A DNA stretch of 62,896 nucleotides from CAVPCY01 sp963702525 (GTDB lineage Bacteria; Actinomycetota; Coriobacteriia; Anaerosomatales; PHET01). The notes under the pieces were generated by a model that saw nothing but the letters and a program-made list of their open reading frames with translations, made no database searches and was not told the DNA's origin. A program made the translations under genes and the position numbers. This document shows positions 55,677-62,896 of the stretch, piece by piece; position 1 is the stretch's first letter, and the number at the start of each line of letters is the position of its first letter. The DNA is taken from contig CAVPCY010000002.1 of assembly GCA_963702525.1 (NCBI GenBank), forward strand, positions 1 through 62,896. The letters run 5' to 3'.

Positions 55677-57089
55677 CTACCTGCCCTCAGCGACCTTGGC
55701 TTTGCCGCCATGCGAGAAGCTGTCGCCGGCCTGGTCGGGCAGGGGCGCCCTCAGTGCGCTGCAGTAGTCGGTCACCTTCTTGAGGTCACGGATCAGCAGG
55801 TCAGCCAGGTCTACTCCGAAGCCATTCCGCACGCAGACCCGCATGACCACGAGGTCTTCGGCATTGCTCGGGAATGAGTACGCAGGCACCTGCCATCCGT
55901 GCATCGTGAGGATCTTCGAGACGTCGTACAGCGTGTAGTTCGGCTCGTCGTGCTTGAGCGTGAACGCGAAGACCGGGATGGTGTCACCGCGACTGATGAG
56001 CTTGTAGGGGCCCATGTCTTCGACCGCCGTGGAGATGTGCTGGGCGGTCTGCAGCGTCGCCTCGTGGGTCTTGCGATAGCCATCCATGCCGAGGCGCAAG
56101 AACATGTAGTACTGCCCGATGATCTGAGCGCCTGGACGGGAGAAGTTCAGCGTGAAGGTGGGCTCGTTACCGCCGAGGTAGTTGACCTCGAACACGAGCT
56201 CATCGGGCAGGTAGGTGCTGTCTCGCCACACGACCCATCCGATGCCGGGGTAGACGAGACCGTACTTGTGCCCCGATGCGTTGATGGATATGACGCGCGG
56301 CAAGCGAAAGTCCCACTCCAACTCGGGTTGAGCGAACGGCGCGACAAAACCGCCCGATGCCGCGTCGACATGGACGGGGACGTCGAGTCCGGTCGCGGCC
56401 TGGTGTTTGTCCAGCGCGTCGCAGATGTCCTTGATCGGCTCGTAGGCACCGTGATACGTGACGCCGAGAATCCCGATGACGCCGATGGTGTTCTCGTCGA
56501 CGTACTTGACCGCCTCTGCGCCGGTGAGCTCCAAGCGGTCTCGCTCGACCGGCACGTAGCGGGGCTCGACGTCCCAGTACCGGCAGAACTTCTCCCAGAC
56601 CACTTGCACGGTGCTGCTCATGACCATATTCGGGGAGTCCCATGGCTCCCCCGCGGCCTGTCGCTTCTTGCGCCAGTTCAGCTTCATCGCCAAGCCCGCC
56701 AGCATGACCGCCTCGCTGCTGCCGATAGCGGAGGCGCCGATGGTGTCCGGCGCGGCATGCCACAGGTTCGCGACCATGTTCACACAGCGGCGTTCGATCT
56801 CCGCGGTCTGTGGGTACTCGTCCTTGTCGATCGAGTTGACCGCGGCGCTCTCGGCGAAGAGCCGGTCAGCGTACTCGTCCATCCATGTCGTGACGAACGT
56901 CGCCATGTTCTGGCGTGCGTTGCCGTTGAGCATCAGCTCGTCGTGAATCAGTTGGTAGGCGGTCTTGGGGCGCATCTCGCCCGGTGGAATGGCGTGCGCG
57001 GGAATCTCGCTCAACTCGCCCGGACCGGCGAAGCGGGGATCGAACGAGACGGTCCGTTCAACGTCGTCGTGCAAACGATGCAGGGTCAT
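55677..57089 (-). CDS. gad: Glutamate decarboxylase
   Basis: 470 residues, normal for bacterial GadA/B. MTLHRLHDDVERTVSFDPRF starts the protein; IGSSEAVMLAGLAMK, HVDAASGGFVAPF with the PLP-stacking region, and SINASGHKYGLVYPGIGW with the PLP Lys275. The C-terminal segment ends SFSHGGKAKVAEGR and includes a histidine as in acid-regulated forms. It converts glutamate and a cytoplasmic proton to GABA and CO2, raising internal pH. No glutamate/GABA antiporter is in the window. It lies downstream of SulP, K+ channel and ZIP genes on the same strand. Confidence 0.93.
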   Translation of the reverse strand: MTLHRLHDDVERTVSFDPRFAGPGELSEIPAHAIPPGEMRPKTAYQLIHDELMLNGNARQNMATFVTTWMDEYADRLFAESAAVNSIDKDEYPQTAEIERRCVNMVANLWHAAPDTIGASAIGSSEAVMLAGLAMKLNWRKKRQAAGEPWDSPNMVMSSTVQVVWEKFCRYWDVEPRYVPVERDRLELTGAEAVKYVDENTIGVIGILGVTYHGAYEPIKDICDALDKHQAATGLDVPVHVDAASGGFVAPFAQPELEWDFRLPRVISINASGHKYGLVYPGIGWVVWRDSTYLPDELVFEVNYLGGNEPTFTLNFSRPGAQIIGQYYMFLRLGMDGYRKTHEATLQTAQHISTAVEDMGPYKLISRGDTIPVFAFTLKHDEPNYTLYDVSKILTMHGWQVPAYSFPSNAEDLVVMRVCVRNGFGVDLADLLIRDLKKVTDYCSALRAPLPDQAGDSFSHGGKAKVAEGR

Positions 57090-57174
57090 CTGATTGCCTC
57101 CCAGCTCGGTCGGGCGCCTTCCCAGATGTGTATCCCCAAACCGTGCGGCGGCGGTCCGCGCCCCGCCCGCGCCC

Positions 57175-57879
57175 TCAGCCGAACATCAGCGGCAGGCAGA
57201 AGCCGACAACCACCGCGACTGCCACGAGGTTGCCGCCCTTCTCGACCGCGAACGGCATCATCGAGTCCGCGATCATCGAAAGCAAGCCTCCGGCAGCCAG
57301 CGCCGCCATCCGGTCCCCGTTCACTTCCGAGAAGGAGCCCGCGAGCACGTACCCGAGCCCGGAGGCCACGCCGCAGGCCACCAAGACGAGTGCCCACATT
57401 CCCACGAGCTTGCCCATCTTCCAGCCGCTCTTGGCCAGGTCGGCCGAGGGCGCCAGTGCCTGCGGGAAGTTGGAGACGAAGACGGCCATCAGGAAGCCGG
57501 CAGAGATCGGGAACGCGGTAGCCACCTGGATGCCGAAGATCGCTGATTCGGGGACTCCATCCACGATCGAGCCCACGACGATCCCCATCGCGCTACCGCC
57601 ACCTTCACCGCCGAAGCGCTTCTCGACGAAAGCGTCACCGGCGAGGAAGACGGCCGCCCCCAGCAGCATCCATACGGCGAACTCCACACTGCTCAGGCCT
57701 TTGGCCTCGGCGATGAGATCGAATGAGATCGCCTCGATGAGCGCGCCAACGCCGAATCCCGCAAGCACCCCGACAAACCGGTCCGAGAACGTGACCCGAT
57801 AGACGACGAGACCGCTGATCAGAAGCGCAGACTGCGCCACCGTTCCGAGCAGCACCGCGTTCAGCAGCGTGTCATTCAT
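57175..57879 (-). CDS. ZIP-family metal transporter-like protein
   Basis: 234 residues, ATG at 57879. About seven to eight helices: AQSALLISGLVVYRVTFSDR, LAGFGVGALIEAISFDLIAE and AMGIVVGSIVDGVPESAIFG. The usual ZIP HNxPEG is DGVPES here, so metal selectivity may differ or transport may be altered. 55 bases downstream of the K+ channel and 85 bases upstream of the decarboxylase. Confidence 0.8.
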   Translation of the reverse strand: MNDTLLNAVLLGTVAQSALLISGLVVYRVTFSDRFVGVLAGFGVGALIEAISFDLIAEAKGLSSVEFAVWMLLGAAVFLAGDAFVEKRFGGEGGGSAMGIVVGSIVDGVPESAIFGIQVATAFPISAGFLMAVFVSNFPQALAPSADLAKSGWKMGKLVGMWALVLVACGVASGLGYVLAGSFSEVNGDRMAALAAGGLLSMIADSMMPFAVEKGGNLVAVAVVVGFCLPLMFG

Positions 57880-57934
57880 GCTCGACCCCCCGTGCGGCTA
57901 CCTGATACGACGCGACCGCCCGAGCCGCGACCAC

Positions 57935-58618
57935 TTAGCCTTCTTGCCCCGTCGCCGGCTCCCCTTTGCGCGGCGCAAGGAAGAAGTTCGCGAGGTAGCC
58001 GGTGAACGTGCCGAAGATGCCGACTCCGACAACGATTATCAGGGCGCCCACCAGCCGACCCGCATTCGTCGTCGGGTACTGGTCGCCGTAGCCAACCGTA
58101 GAGATGGTCACGATCGTGTACCACAGCGCATCCGAAGCGGACGTTATGTTCGCGCCGGGCGCGTACTGCTCGAAGCGCAGCACCGCCAGGCTGCCGAACT
58201 GCAGCACGAGCATGCCGGCGAGCAGCAGCGAGTACAGAGCGCTGCCTGCGCGGTCCTTCACAAGGCCGTGCCCGATGTTCTTCAGCCCGAACTCGCGCAG
58301 CAGACGGTATACGCGGAAGAGCCTGAACAGGCGCAAGATCTTGAACTGCGGCAGCGGCATGCTCGCAAGCAGATCGGCCCACCCGAACTGCCGGAAGAAG
58401 TAGCCGCTCTTCGACGCGGCGGTCGACAAACGGTACACGAAATCGATAAGGAACACGCCGCTCAGCACGGCGTTCATCGCCTGCAGGATGTTCTGCAGGC
58501 TCTGGTCTTCAACGAGCGCGAATACCAAGACGAGGTTGAAGATCGACAGGATCGACAGCATGCCGATGAAGATCTCGTAGCCGGTGTTCTTGAGCTCCTC
58601 TGACCGTTGCGCCGGCAT
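57935..58618 (-). CDS. Voltage-gated-type potassium channel
   Basis: 227 residues, ATG at 58618. An S1-S6 layout: S4-like RLFRLFRVYRLLREFG at about 96-111 with regularly spaced Arg, and the pore loop ALWYTIVTISTVGYGDQ with TVGYGD at 174-179, the K+ filter. S6 is GALIIVVGVGIFGTFTGYLA. Short cytoplasmic tail. Between SulP and ZIP genes on the same strand; would set membrane potential during acid or ion stress (inference). Confidence 0.92.
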   Translation of the reverse strand: MPAQRSEELKNTGYEIFIGMLSILSIFNLVLVFALVEDQSLQNILQAMNAVLSGVFLIDFVYRLSTAASKSGYFFRQFGWADLLASMPLPQFKILRLFRLFRVYRLLREFGLKNIGHGLVKDRAGSALYSLLLAGMLVLQFGSLAVLRFEQYAPGANITSASDALWYTIVTISTVGYGDQYPTTNAGRLVGALIIVVGVGIFGTFTGYLANFFLAPRKGEPATGQEG

Positions 58619-58659
58619 AGTGAACCCCCCTCCTCACGAACTCCCGATCTGCCCGCGAA

Positions 58660-60354
58660 CTAGTCCGCCGATGCCGGATCGGCCGAGTCCGTCTCGGCCA
58701 GCCAGCTCCTCCCCAGCTCGAGAGCCGCGTCGGTCGACCTGAACACGATGTCTGTCTCGCGCAGCGCGTTCTCGCGACCGATCTCGTCGAGCACCCCAGT
58801 AGTGCCTAGCTGGGTGAACAGGCGCTCGCTGACGCCCGTCAGAATCAGCCGGCCTCCCGCCGCCACAATCTGTCCGTGGTAGCGGCGGACCATCAGGATC
58901 GCGGTGCTCCCCAACTCGGAGTGGCCGCGCAGGCGCACAACCAAGCACGGGTGTACCGAGTCACCCACCGAGGGGAGCAGCTTGTCGACCAGATCGACGC
59001 CCGCGTAGAAGACACTGCCGTAGATGTCGACCACAGTGACTTCGTGGCTCGGCAGCACGAGCGGCGGCTCGGTCTCGGACCACCGGCCATCGGGCAGTCT
59101 GCGCAGCGCCACCACACGCACGTCCTTCGACGAGCTGTACACGTACTGCACCGCAGAAAGCGCCGCACCCAACAGCACCGCGAACTGCACCGGGATGAAC
59201 AGCATCGAGCCCAGCGTGATCGCCATGATCACGGCCGACTCTCGACTCGCGTACCACACGTCGAGCATGCCGGCGACGTCGAAGGCGGAGACGCCGACGA
59301 CGATCAGGATCCCCCCGAGCACGGCGAGCGGAACGACTTCGACCGCCGGTCCCAAGACCAGGAGCACAACGGCGATCACGACACCGATCGACACGTTCGC
59401 GAGACGGGTGCGTGCGCCGCCGCTGACGGCAAGCGCGGTGCTCGAGACAGACGCCCCGACGGGCATGCCGCCGAACGCGCCGGCAGCCACGTTGCCGAAG
59501 CCCTGGCCGATCATGTCGCGCGACGAGTCTGGGAAGGTCCCGTCGGCGTTGGGAAACGACTTGCTGATCCCGCCGCCTTGCACCAGGCCGATGAGCGCCA
59601 CCGAGAGCGCAGGGACCACCAGCCCCGGGATCAGCGCGAGGTCGGGCAGCTCGGGCAGCGGGAGGCCGGAGGGGATCGCTGAGACGCTGCTGACCAGTGG
59701 AACGTCGATGCGCAGGAAGTAGACGGCGGTCGTCACAACGACAAGCGAGAGCAGCATCGCGTAGTTCGCCAGGCGGGTCCGTCTCACGACGATGATGAGT
59801 GCCACCGTGGCCGCCGCGACGAGGACGGTCACGAGGTCCCACCGCCCTATGTGTAGCAGCGTGTCCACCGTCTTCCCGAACTTGTACTGCCGAGCGGACG
59901 CGTAGCCGGTCACGTTCGAGAGCTGGCCCACCACGACGAGCACGGCTACACCGTTGAGGAACCCCTTCATCACCGCGTTCGACACGAACCGCAGAAGCCT
60001 GCCCCCGCGCAGAAGCCCGAACAGCGCCATCAACCCACCCACCAGCAGCGCCACTATGGCGACGGCGCCGTCACGTTGGTCCGCCGGCACTGCGGCGATG
60101 CTGCTCCCCACGGTGACGGCCATGGCCGCGGTGACCGCGACCGTCATGAACTGCGAGCTTGTGGTCAGGGCCGCCGTCGGCGTGCCCACCAGCAAGGAAT
60201 ACAGCCCGACTATCGGGCTGACGCCGGCGAGAAGGGCGTTCGCCATCGCATCGGGGATGTTGGCGACACCGCTGGTGACGCCGACGATCAGGTCGGCCGC
60301 GAGCGCACTGCGCTTGGGCTTCTCGGCGCGGCCTTGTGGGCTGGAGTCGGTCAC
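58660..60354 (-). CDS. SulP-family anion transporter with STAS domain (3 of 3)
   Basis: 564 residues, ATG at 60354 overlapping the upstream stop (ATGA). ADLIVGVTSGVANIPDAMAN, SPIVGLYSLLVGTPTAALTT, FGGMPVGASVSSTALAVSG; STAS from about 445 (SHEVTVVDIYGSVFYAGVD). Closely related to the 46124 protein along the whole length. The bicarbonate-transport subgroup of SulP is possible given its company with a CO2-producing decarboxylase, but substrate cannot be read from sequence alone. Confidence 0.92.
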   Translation of the reverse strand: MTDSSPQGRAEKPKRSALAADLIVGVTSGVANIPDAMANALLAGVSPIVGLYSLLVGTPTAALTTSSQFMTVAVTAAMAVTVGSSIAAVPADQRDGAVAIVALLVGGLMALFGLLRGGRLLRFVSNAVMKGFLNGVAVLVVVGQLSNVTGYASARQYKFGKTVDTLLHIGRWDLVTVLVAAATVALIIVVRRTRLANYAMLLSLVVVTTAVYFLRIDVPLVSSVSAIPSGLPLPELPDLALIPGLVVPALSVALIGLVQGGGISKSFPNADGTFPDSSRDMIGQGFGNVAAGAFGGMPVGASVSSTALAVSGGARTRLANVSIGVVIAVVLLVLGPAVEVVPLAVLGGILIVVGVSAFDVAGMLDVWYASRESAVIMAITLGSMLFIPVQFAVLLGAALSAVQYVYSSSKDVRVVALRRLPDGRWSETEPPLVLPSHEVTVVDIYGSVFYAGVDLVDKLLPSVGDSVHPCLVVRLRGHSELGSTAILMVRRYHGQIVAAGGRLILTGVSERLFTQLGTTGVLDEIGRENALRETDIVFRSTDAALELGRSWLAETDSADPASAD

Positions 60355-61070
60355 TCGCTCCCCCCGTCAGGCTCGGGCAAACCGGCGCTTCTGCCGGAGG
60401 TCATGAGAATGTAGACGCTCAGTACAGCCACCCACAGCGGGAAGAGCATGATCACGAGTTGGAAGGAGCGAATGCTTAGAAGCAGCAGGAGCGCAACCGC
60501 GTAGCCGACGACCGCCATCCACTTCGGTGCGGATTCGGTGCGCATGACGATCGTCGAAGTGACGATCACGAACACGCCCGCCGCACGCGCCGCGTAAACG
60601 TACAGGAAGGCATACGACAGCGCCTGCGCGAACTGCAGGACACCTGGGTTGCTCGCGGCGTAGGGTCCCAGTGCCTCGAAGCGCAGGACCAGCGCGGTGG
60701 CGCTGGCGGCCGCCGCGAAGATCATGGCTACGAACAGCAGGCCGCTACCAAGGAACACCGTGGCGAACAGGCGGTCTTCCCGATGACCGATGCGGTCGCG
60801 AATGACCCCGATGAACCACAGGAAGGCGATGCCCGCGAAGGGAATCGCGTAGAGCCCTGCGATAAGAAGCATCGAGCGGGCATCGCCTGAGTACCATCGG
60901 GCGAGCGTCGCCGCCGAATCGCCTCGCGGCGGTCGGAGCAGGAGTAACGTCGCCGCAAACAGCACCGCGAACACGAGTCCGGCGACGCCCGCGGCGCGAG
61001 GCGTTCGCAGTGCGGCCCGCTCCAGCGGAACTGCGTCATCTTCGTGCTTGGGGCTGTTGGTGCCGCTCAC
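60351..61070 (-). CDS. Six-helix membrane protein, paralogue of the 44339 gene
   Basis: 239 residues from GTG at 61070 (an in-frame TTG at 61145 is a weaker option). LYAIPFAGIAFLWFIGVIRD, DRLFATVFLGSGLLFVAMIF and AGVFVIVTSTIVMRTESAPK match the 44339 product. Stop overlaps the SulP start by four bases, so the two proteins are made together. A ten-codon frame at 61067-61099 ends across this start. Confidence 0.75.
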   Translation of the reverse strand: MSGTNSPKHEDDAVPLERAALRTPRAAGVAGLVFAVLFAATLLLLRPPRGDSAATLARWYSGDARSMLLIAGLYAIPFAGIAFLWFIGVIRDRIGHREDRLFATVFLGSGLLFVAMIFAAAASATALVLRFEALGPYAASNPGVLQFAQALSYAFLYVYAARAAGVFVIVTSTIVMRTESAPKWMAVVGYAVALLLLLSIRSFQLVIMLFPLWVAVLSVYILMTSGRSAGLPEPDGGSE

Positions 61071-61099
61071 CGTTCGCCGTACATGCCGAGGAGTCTCAT
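61067..61099 (-). CDS. Possible ten-residue leader peptide
   Basis: ATG at 61099, preceded by GGGGGAAGG, reads MRLLGMYGER and stops at TGA 61067-61069, which overlaps the GTG start at 61070 (GTGA). It has the better ribosome binding site, so translation of the membrane protein may depend on it. A frameshift within one longer N-terminus is an alternative reading. Confidence 0.35.
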   Translation of the reverse strand: MRLLGMYGER

Positions 61100-61174
61100 G
61101 ACTGTTACCTTCCCCCCACTCACCGCCCTCGATCGCGTGAGCCAAGCGGCTCGGCGTACGCGGGCCATACCATG

Positions 61175-61188
61175 TTACCTAGTGGTCA
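61175..61188. promoter_or_regulatory. 14-bp element TTACCTAGTGGTCA
   Basis: Matches TTACC-N4-GGTAA with one mismatch, in the divergent gap between the six-helix/SulP operon and the HdeD-like gene. Confidence 0.4.
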
Positions 61189-61274
61189 GCACGACCGTCC
61201 ATGCAGTATCGTTGTCCCGGCAGGGGGTCACGAATCCGGACAGATCCGGGTTCTCACATGAAGGAGGGGGACTC

Positions 61275-61826
61275 ATGGCAGACGCAGTAGCCGCTCCGGC
61301 GGGATCCAATGACACCGGGTGGTGGGTGCCGCTCGTTATGGGCATCGTCGCGATCGTCTTCGGGTTGCTGTTGTTCACCAACCCCGCCGGCACCAGTATC
61401 TGGATCGCCTGGCTGGTTGGCATCTACTGGTTCATCGGCGGAGTGATGAATCTCGTCTCCCTGTTCGTCGACCGCACCCAGTGGGGCTGGAAGCTCGTTC
61501 TCGGCCTGCTGGGTATCTTCGCCGGAATGGTCGTCATCTCGGCCATGGGCAAGACCCCGCTTCTGGCGACGGTCGGCCTCGCCGCGATCTACGTGTTCGT
61601 TCTAGGGATCCAGGGCATCGTCTTCGGCGTGATCCAGATCATCCAGGCCTTCCAGGGCGGAGGCTGGGGCGTGGGCATCCTGGGCGTGGTCAGCATCCTG
61701 TTCGGCGCCTTGCTGATGGCCAACCCGGTCATCGCCGGCCTCGCCCTGCCGTGGGTCTTCGGAGTCTTCGCCGTCGTCGGCGGCATCGCGGGCATCGTGT
61801 TGGCTTTCAAGGCCAAGAACGCGTAG
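61275..61826 (+). CDS. HdeD-like (DUF308) membrane protein
   Basis: 183 residues from ATG at 61275 after AAGGAGGGGG. Six helices in three pairs: WWVPLVMGIVAIVFGLLLFT, IAWLVGIYWFIGGVMNLVSL and LPWVFGVFAVVGGIAGIVLA, with the FGxLL/NP pattern of HdeD. In E. coli HdeD belongs to the acid-resistance island with gad genes. Here it is divergent from an operon that includes glutamate decarboxylase. Ends at a clear terminator. Confidence 0.88.
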   Translation: MADAVAAPAGSNDTGWWVPLVMGIVAIVFGLLLFTNPAGTSIWIAWLVGIYWFIGGVMNLVSLFVDRTQWGWKLVLGLLGIFAGMVVISAMGKTPLLATVGLAAIYVFVLGIQGIVFGVIQIIQAFQGGGWGVGILGVVSILFGALLMANPVIAGLALPWVFGVFAVVGGIAGIVLAFKAKNA

Positions 61827-61868
61827 CGCTTCCGGCACGACGACTGACGGGTTGAAGCGAACGCGAAG

Positions 61869-61895
61869 GCCCCGGTCACCTCAGGCGGCCGGGGC
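61869..61895 (+). terminator. Terminator after the HdeD-like gene
   Basis: GCCCCGG (61869-61875) pairs with CCGGGGC (61889-61895), followed by TCGTTCGT. The following 260 bases hold a possible small minus-strand ORF and the 62093 element. Confidence 0.65.
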
Positions 61896-61929
61896 TCGTT
61901 CGTGACCGGGACGGACTCGCCGCAGCAGC

Positions 61930-62064
61930 CTATCGCGAGACCCACGGTTCGGCGGTACTGGCCAGCGAGCCCGCATCCGTATCGAGCGCCTCGTCGACGA
62001 CCGCGCGCACGAGCTTCGCCGAGCGCGCGACCCGCTTGCGATCGACCAACGTGCTGTCACCCAC
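61930..62064 (-). CDS. Possible 44-residue protein
   Basis: GTG at 62064 opens a frame with GC-rich third positions (VDRKRVARSAKLVRAVVDEA, then EPWVSR). No family recognised and no strong ribosome binding site. It may be a chance frame in the 332-base gap. Confidence 0.25.
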   Translation of the reverse strand: MGDSTLVDRKRVARSAKLVRAVVDEALDTDAGSLASTAEPWVSR

Positions 62065-62092
62065 CCCAACCCGTGGTCGTCCAGACAGCGCG

Positions 62093-62106
62093 CTACCAGC
62101 GGGTAA
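62093..62106 (+). promoter_or_regulatory. 14-bp element CTACCAGCGGGTAA
   Basis: One mismatch to TTACC-N4-GGTAA and 11 of 12 bases shared with the 30644 site; ends 52 bases before the DUF6325 GTG. Confidence 0.5.
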
Positions 62107-62158
62107 GTTCGGGTACGATATGGACACACGCCCATTCGATTCACGAAAGGAGCTTCAG

Positions 62159-62587
62159 GTGAAATACGGACCCGTTGATGTACTCGTACTCGCCACCGGC
62201 GAGCCCAAGTTCGACGGCAGCATCCTCGCTGAGCTCGAGAAGCTTGCGGCAAGCGGCACGATTCGCGTGCTCGACGCAATGATGCTCGTCAAGGCCGACG
62301 ACGATGTTGTTCTCACCCTCGACATCGAGGACCTGCCGGACGCCGACAAGGCCGCTCTCGGCTTCATCGATACCGGCACCAGGGGCCTATTCGATGGTGA
62401 AGATGCCGCCGCGCTCGCCGAGGGCATGGTGGCCGGCTCCGCCGTGGTCGCGCTCGCGATCGAAAGCGCCTGGGCGGTACCCCTGCTGAACTCGTTCGAG
62501 GCCGCGGGCATCGAGCTCGCGCTTCACACTCGCGTGCCCGCCGTTGTCGTCGACGACGCACTGGCGGCCCTCGCCAGCAACGATTAG
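62159..62587 (+). CDS. DUF6325-family protein
   Basis: 142 residues from GTG at 62159 after AAAGGAG. KYGPVDVLVLATGEPKFDGS, LEKLAASGTIRVLDAMMLVK, AALAEGMVAGSAVVALAIES, WAVPLLNSFEAAGIELALHT match the DUF6325 (stress-linked, membrane-associated) pattern. The SHOCT gene begins nine bases after its stop, and the two products are often linked in actinobacteria. Confidence 0.85.
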   Translation: MKYGPVDVLVLATGEPKFDGSILAELEKLAASGTIRVLDAMMLVKADDDVVLTLDIEDLPDADKAALGFIDTGTRGLFDGEDAAALAEGMVAGSAVVALAIESAWAVPLLNSFEAAGIELALHTRVPAVVVDDALAALASND

Positions 62588-62596
62588 GAGGTCACG

Positions 62597-62893
62597 ATGC
62601 CAGGACTTGTAAGAGGTATCGCCCGCACCGCAGTCATCGCGGGTACGGCGACGGCGACGTCGAACGCCGTGAACCGCCGCCAGGCCAGCAAGAACATGGC
62701 CGCCTACGACCAGGCTGCACAGCAGGTCGCTCCGCCGCCGGCCGCCGCGCCCGTCTACGCGGCCCCCGCCCCTGCCGCTCCTGAAGAGGACATGTACGCC
62801 CAGCTCGAGCGCCTCGGCGCGCTCAAGGCCCAGGGCATCCTCACCGAAGAGGAGTTCGCGGCCGAGAAGGCCAAGATCCTCGCCGCCGGCTAG
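62597..62893 (+). CDS. SHOCT-domain protein
   Basis: 98 residues, ATG at 62597 after GGAGG. A basic Ala/Thr-rich N-terminus (GIARTAVIAGTATATSNAVN), a Pro/Ala linker (APPPAAAPVYAAPAPAAPEE), and a SHOCT domain (AQLERLGALKAQGILTEEEF, AAEKAKILAAG). It is complete, ending three bases before the window end, and likely forms an operon with the DUF6325 gene. Confidence 0.88.
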   Translation: MPGLVRGIARTAVIAGTATATSNAVNRRQASKNMAAYDQAAQQVAPPPAAAPVYAAPAPAAPEEDMYAQLERLGALKAQGILTEEEFAAEKAKILAAG

Positions 62894-62896
62894 CCG

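Noticed and set aside
55899..57521. 540-codon plus-strand frame opposite glutamate decarboxylase
   Set aside because: Shadow of the decarboxylase, whose PLP site and full length are intact on the minus strand.

Overview
The window is strongly GC-rich, with GTG and TTG starts, clear GGAGG-type ribosome binding sites and many ATGA or GTGA gene overlaps. Gene content points to a Gram-positive, high-GC actinobacterial lineage with anaerobic metabolism: a DacF-like D,D-carboxypeptidase, DesK/NarL-type two-component genes, a multihaem c-type cytochrome, an anaerobic sulfatase maturase and an ADP-forming acyl-CoA synthetase. A Coriobacteriia-type organism is my best guess, but this is inference because no rRNA or marker gene is present. 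I saw no tRNA, rRNA, CRISPR array, prophage or complete insertion sequence.

Layout. 0-9.3 kb: end of rtcB, endonuclease V, a secreted beta-helix protein, a DMT transporter, a MoaD-like protein, a nitroreductase, a run of strong hairpins, a Pat-like acyl-CoA synthetase/acetyltransferase fusion and a methyltransferase. 9.4-19.5 kb: a CxxCH protein with an acidic tail, a D,D-carboxypeptidase, a MacAB-like efflux operon beside a histidine kinase/response regulator pair, and two envelope proteins. 19.6-24.2 kb: a multihaem cytochrome and a tightly overlapping epimerase-TetR-flavodoxin-flavodoxin-ferredoxin operon. 24.3-30.6 kb: an endonuclease/phosphatase-family protein, the sulfatase maturase, a ClC channel, glycine-zipper proteins and cardiolipin synthase. 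30.7-39.1 kb: an imperfect 1.8-kb tandem duplication of a hydrolase-membrane gene, a PASTA protein, adjacent MazEF-like and VapBC-like modules, SHOCT and LURP-one proteins. 39.3-54.9 kb: three sulfatases (one fused to a DUF1269-like domain), two SulP transporters, DUF389, two TetR regulators, a metallo-beta-lactamase-fold hydrolase and a HAD hydrolase. 55-62.9 kb: a minus-strand gene run (membrane protein, SulP, K+ channel, ZIP, glutamate decarboxylase, YrhK-like) divergent from an HdeD-like gene, then DUF6325 and SHOCT proteins.

How the parts may work together. The sulfatases need formylglycine, and the radical SAM maturase at 25.2-26.5 kb can make it without oxygen. The SulP carriers, HAD hydrolase and MBL hydrolase lie among the sulfatase genes, so 39-61 kb looks like a sulfate-ester and anion-transport island. 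The glutamate decarboxylase/HdeD/SulP/K+ channel block at its right end resembles an acid-stress locus. A 14-bp element close to TTACC-N4-GGTAA recurs upstream of six gene starts, mostly of small envelope proteins, and suggests a local regulon.

Caution. Many otherwise conserved genes between about 21 and 41.2 kb, and a few before 5 kb, carry single-base frameshifts, while genes from 42.5 kb onward do not. This may reflect sequence quality rather than gene decay. Coordinates of such genes span the whole inferred reading unit.
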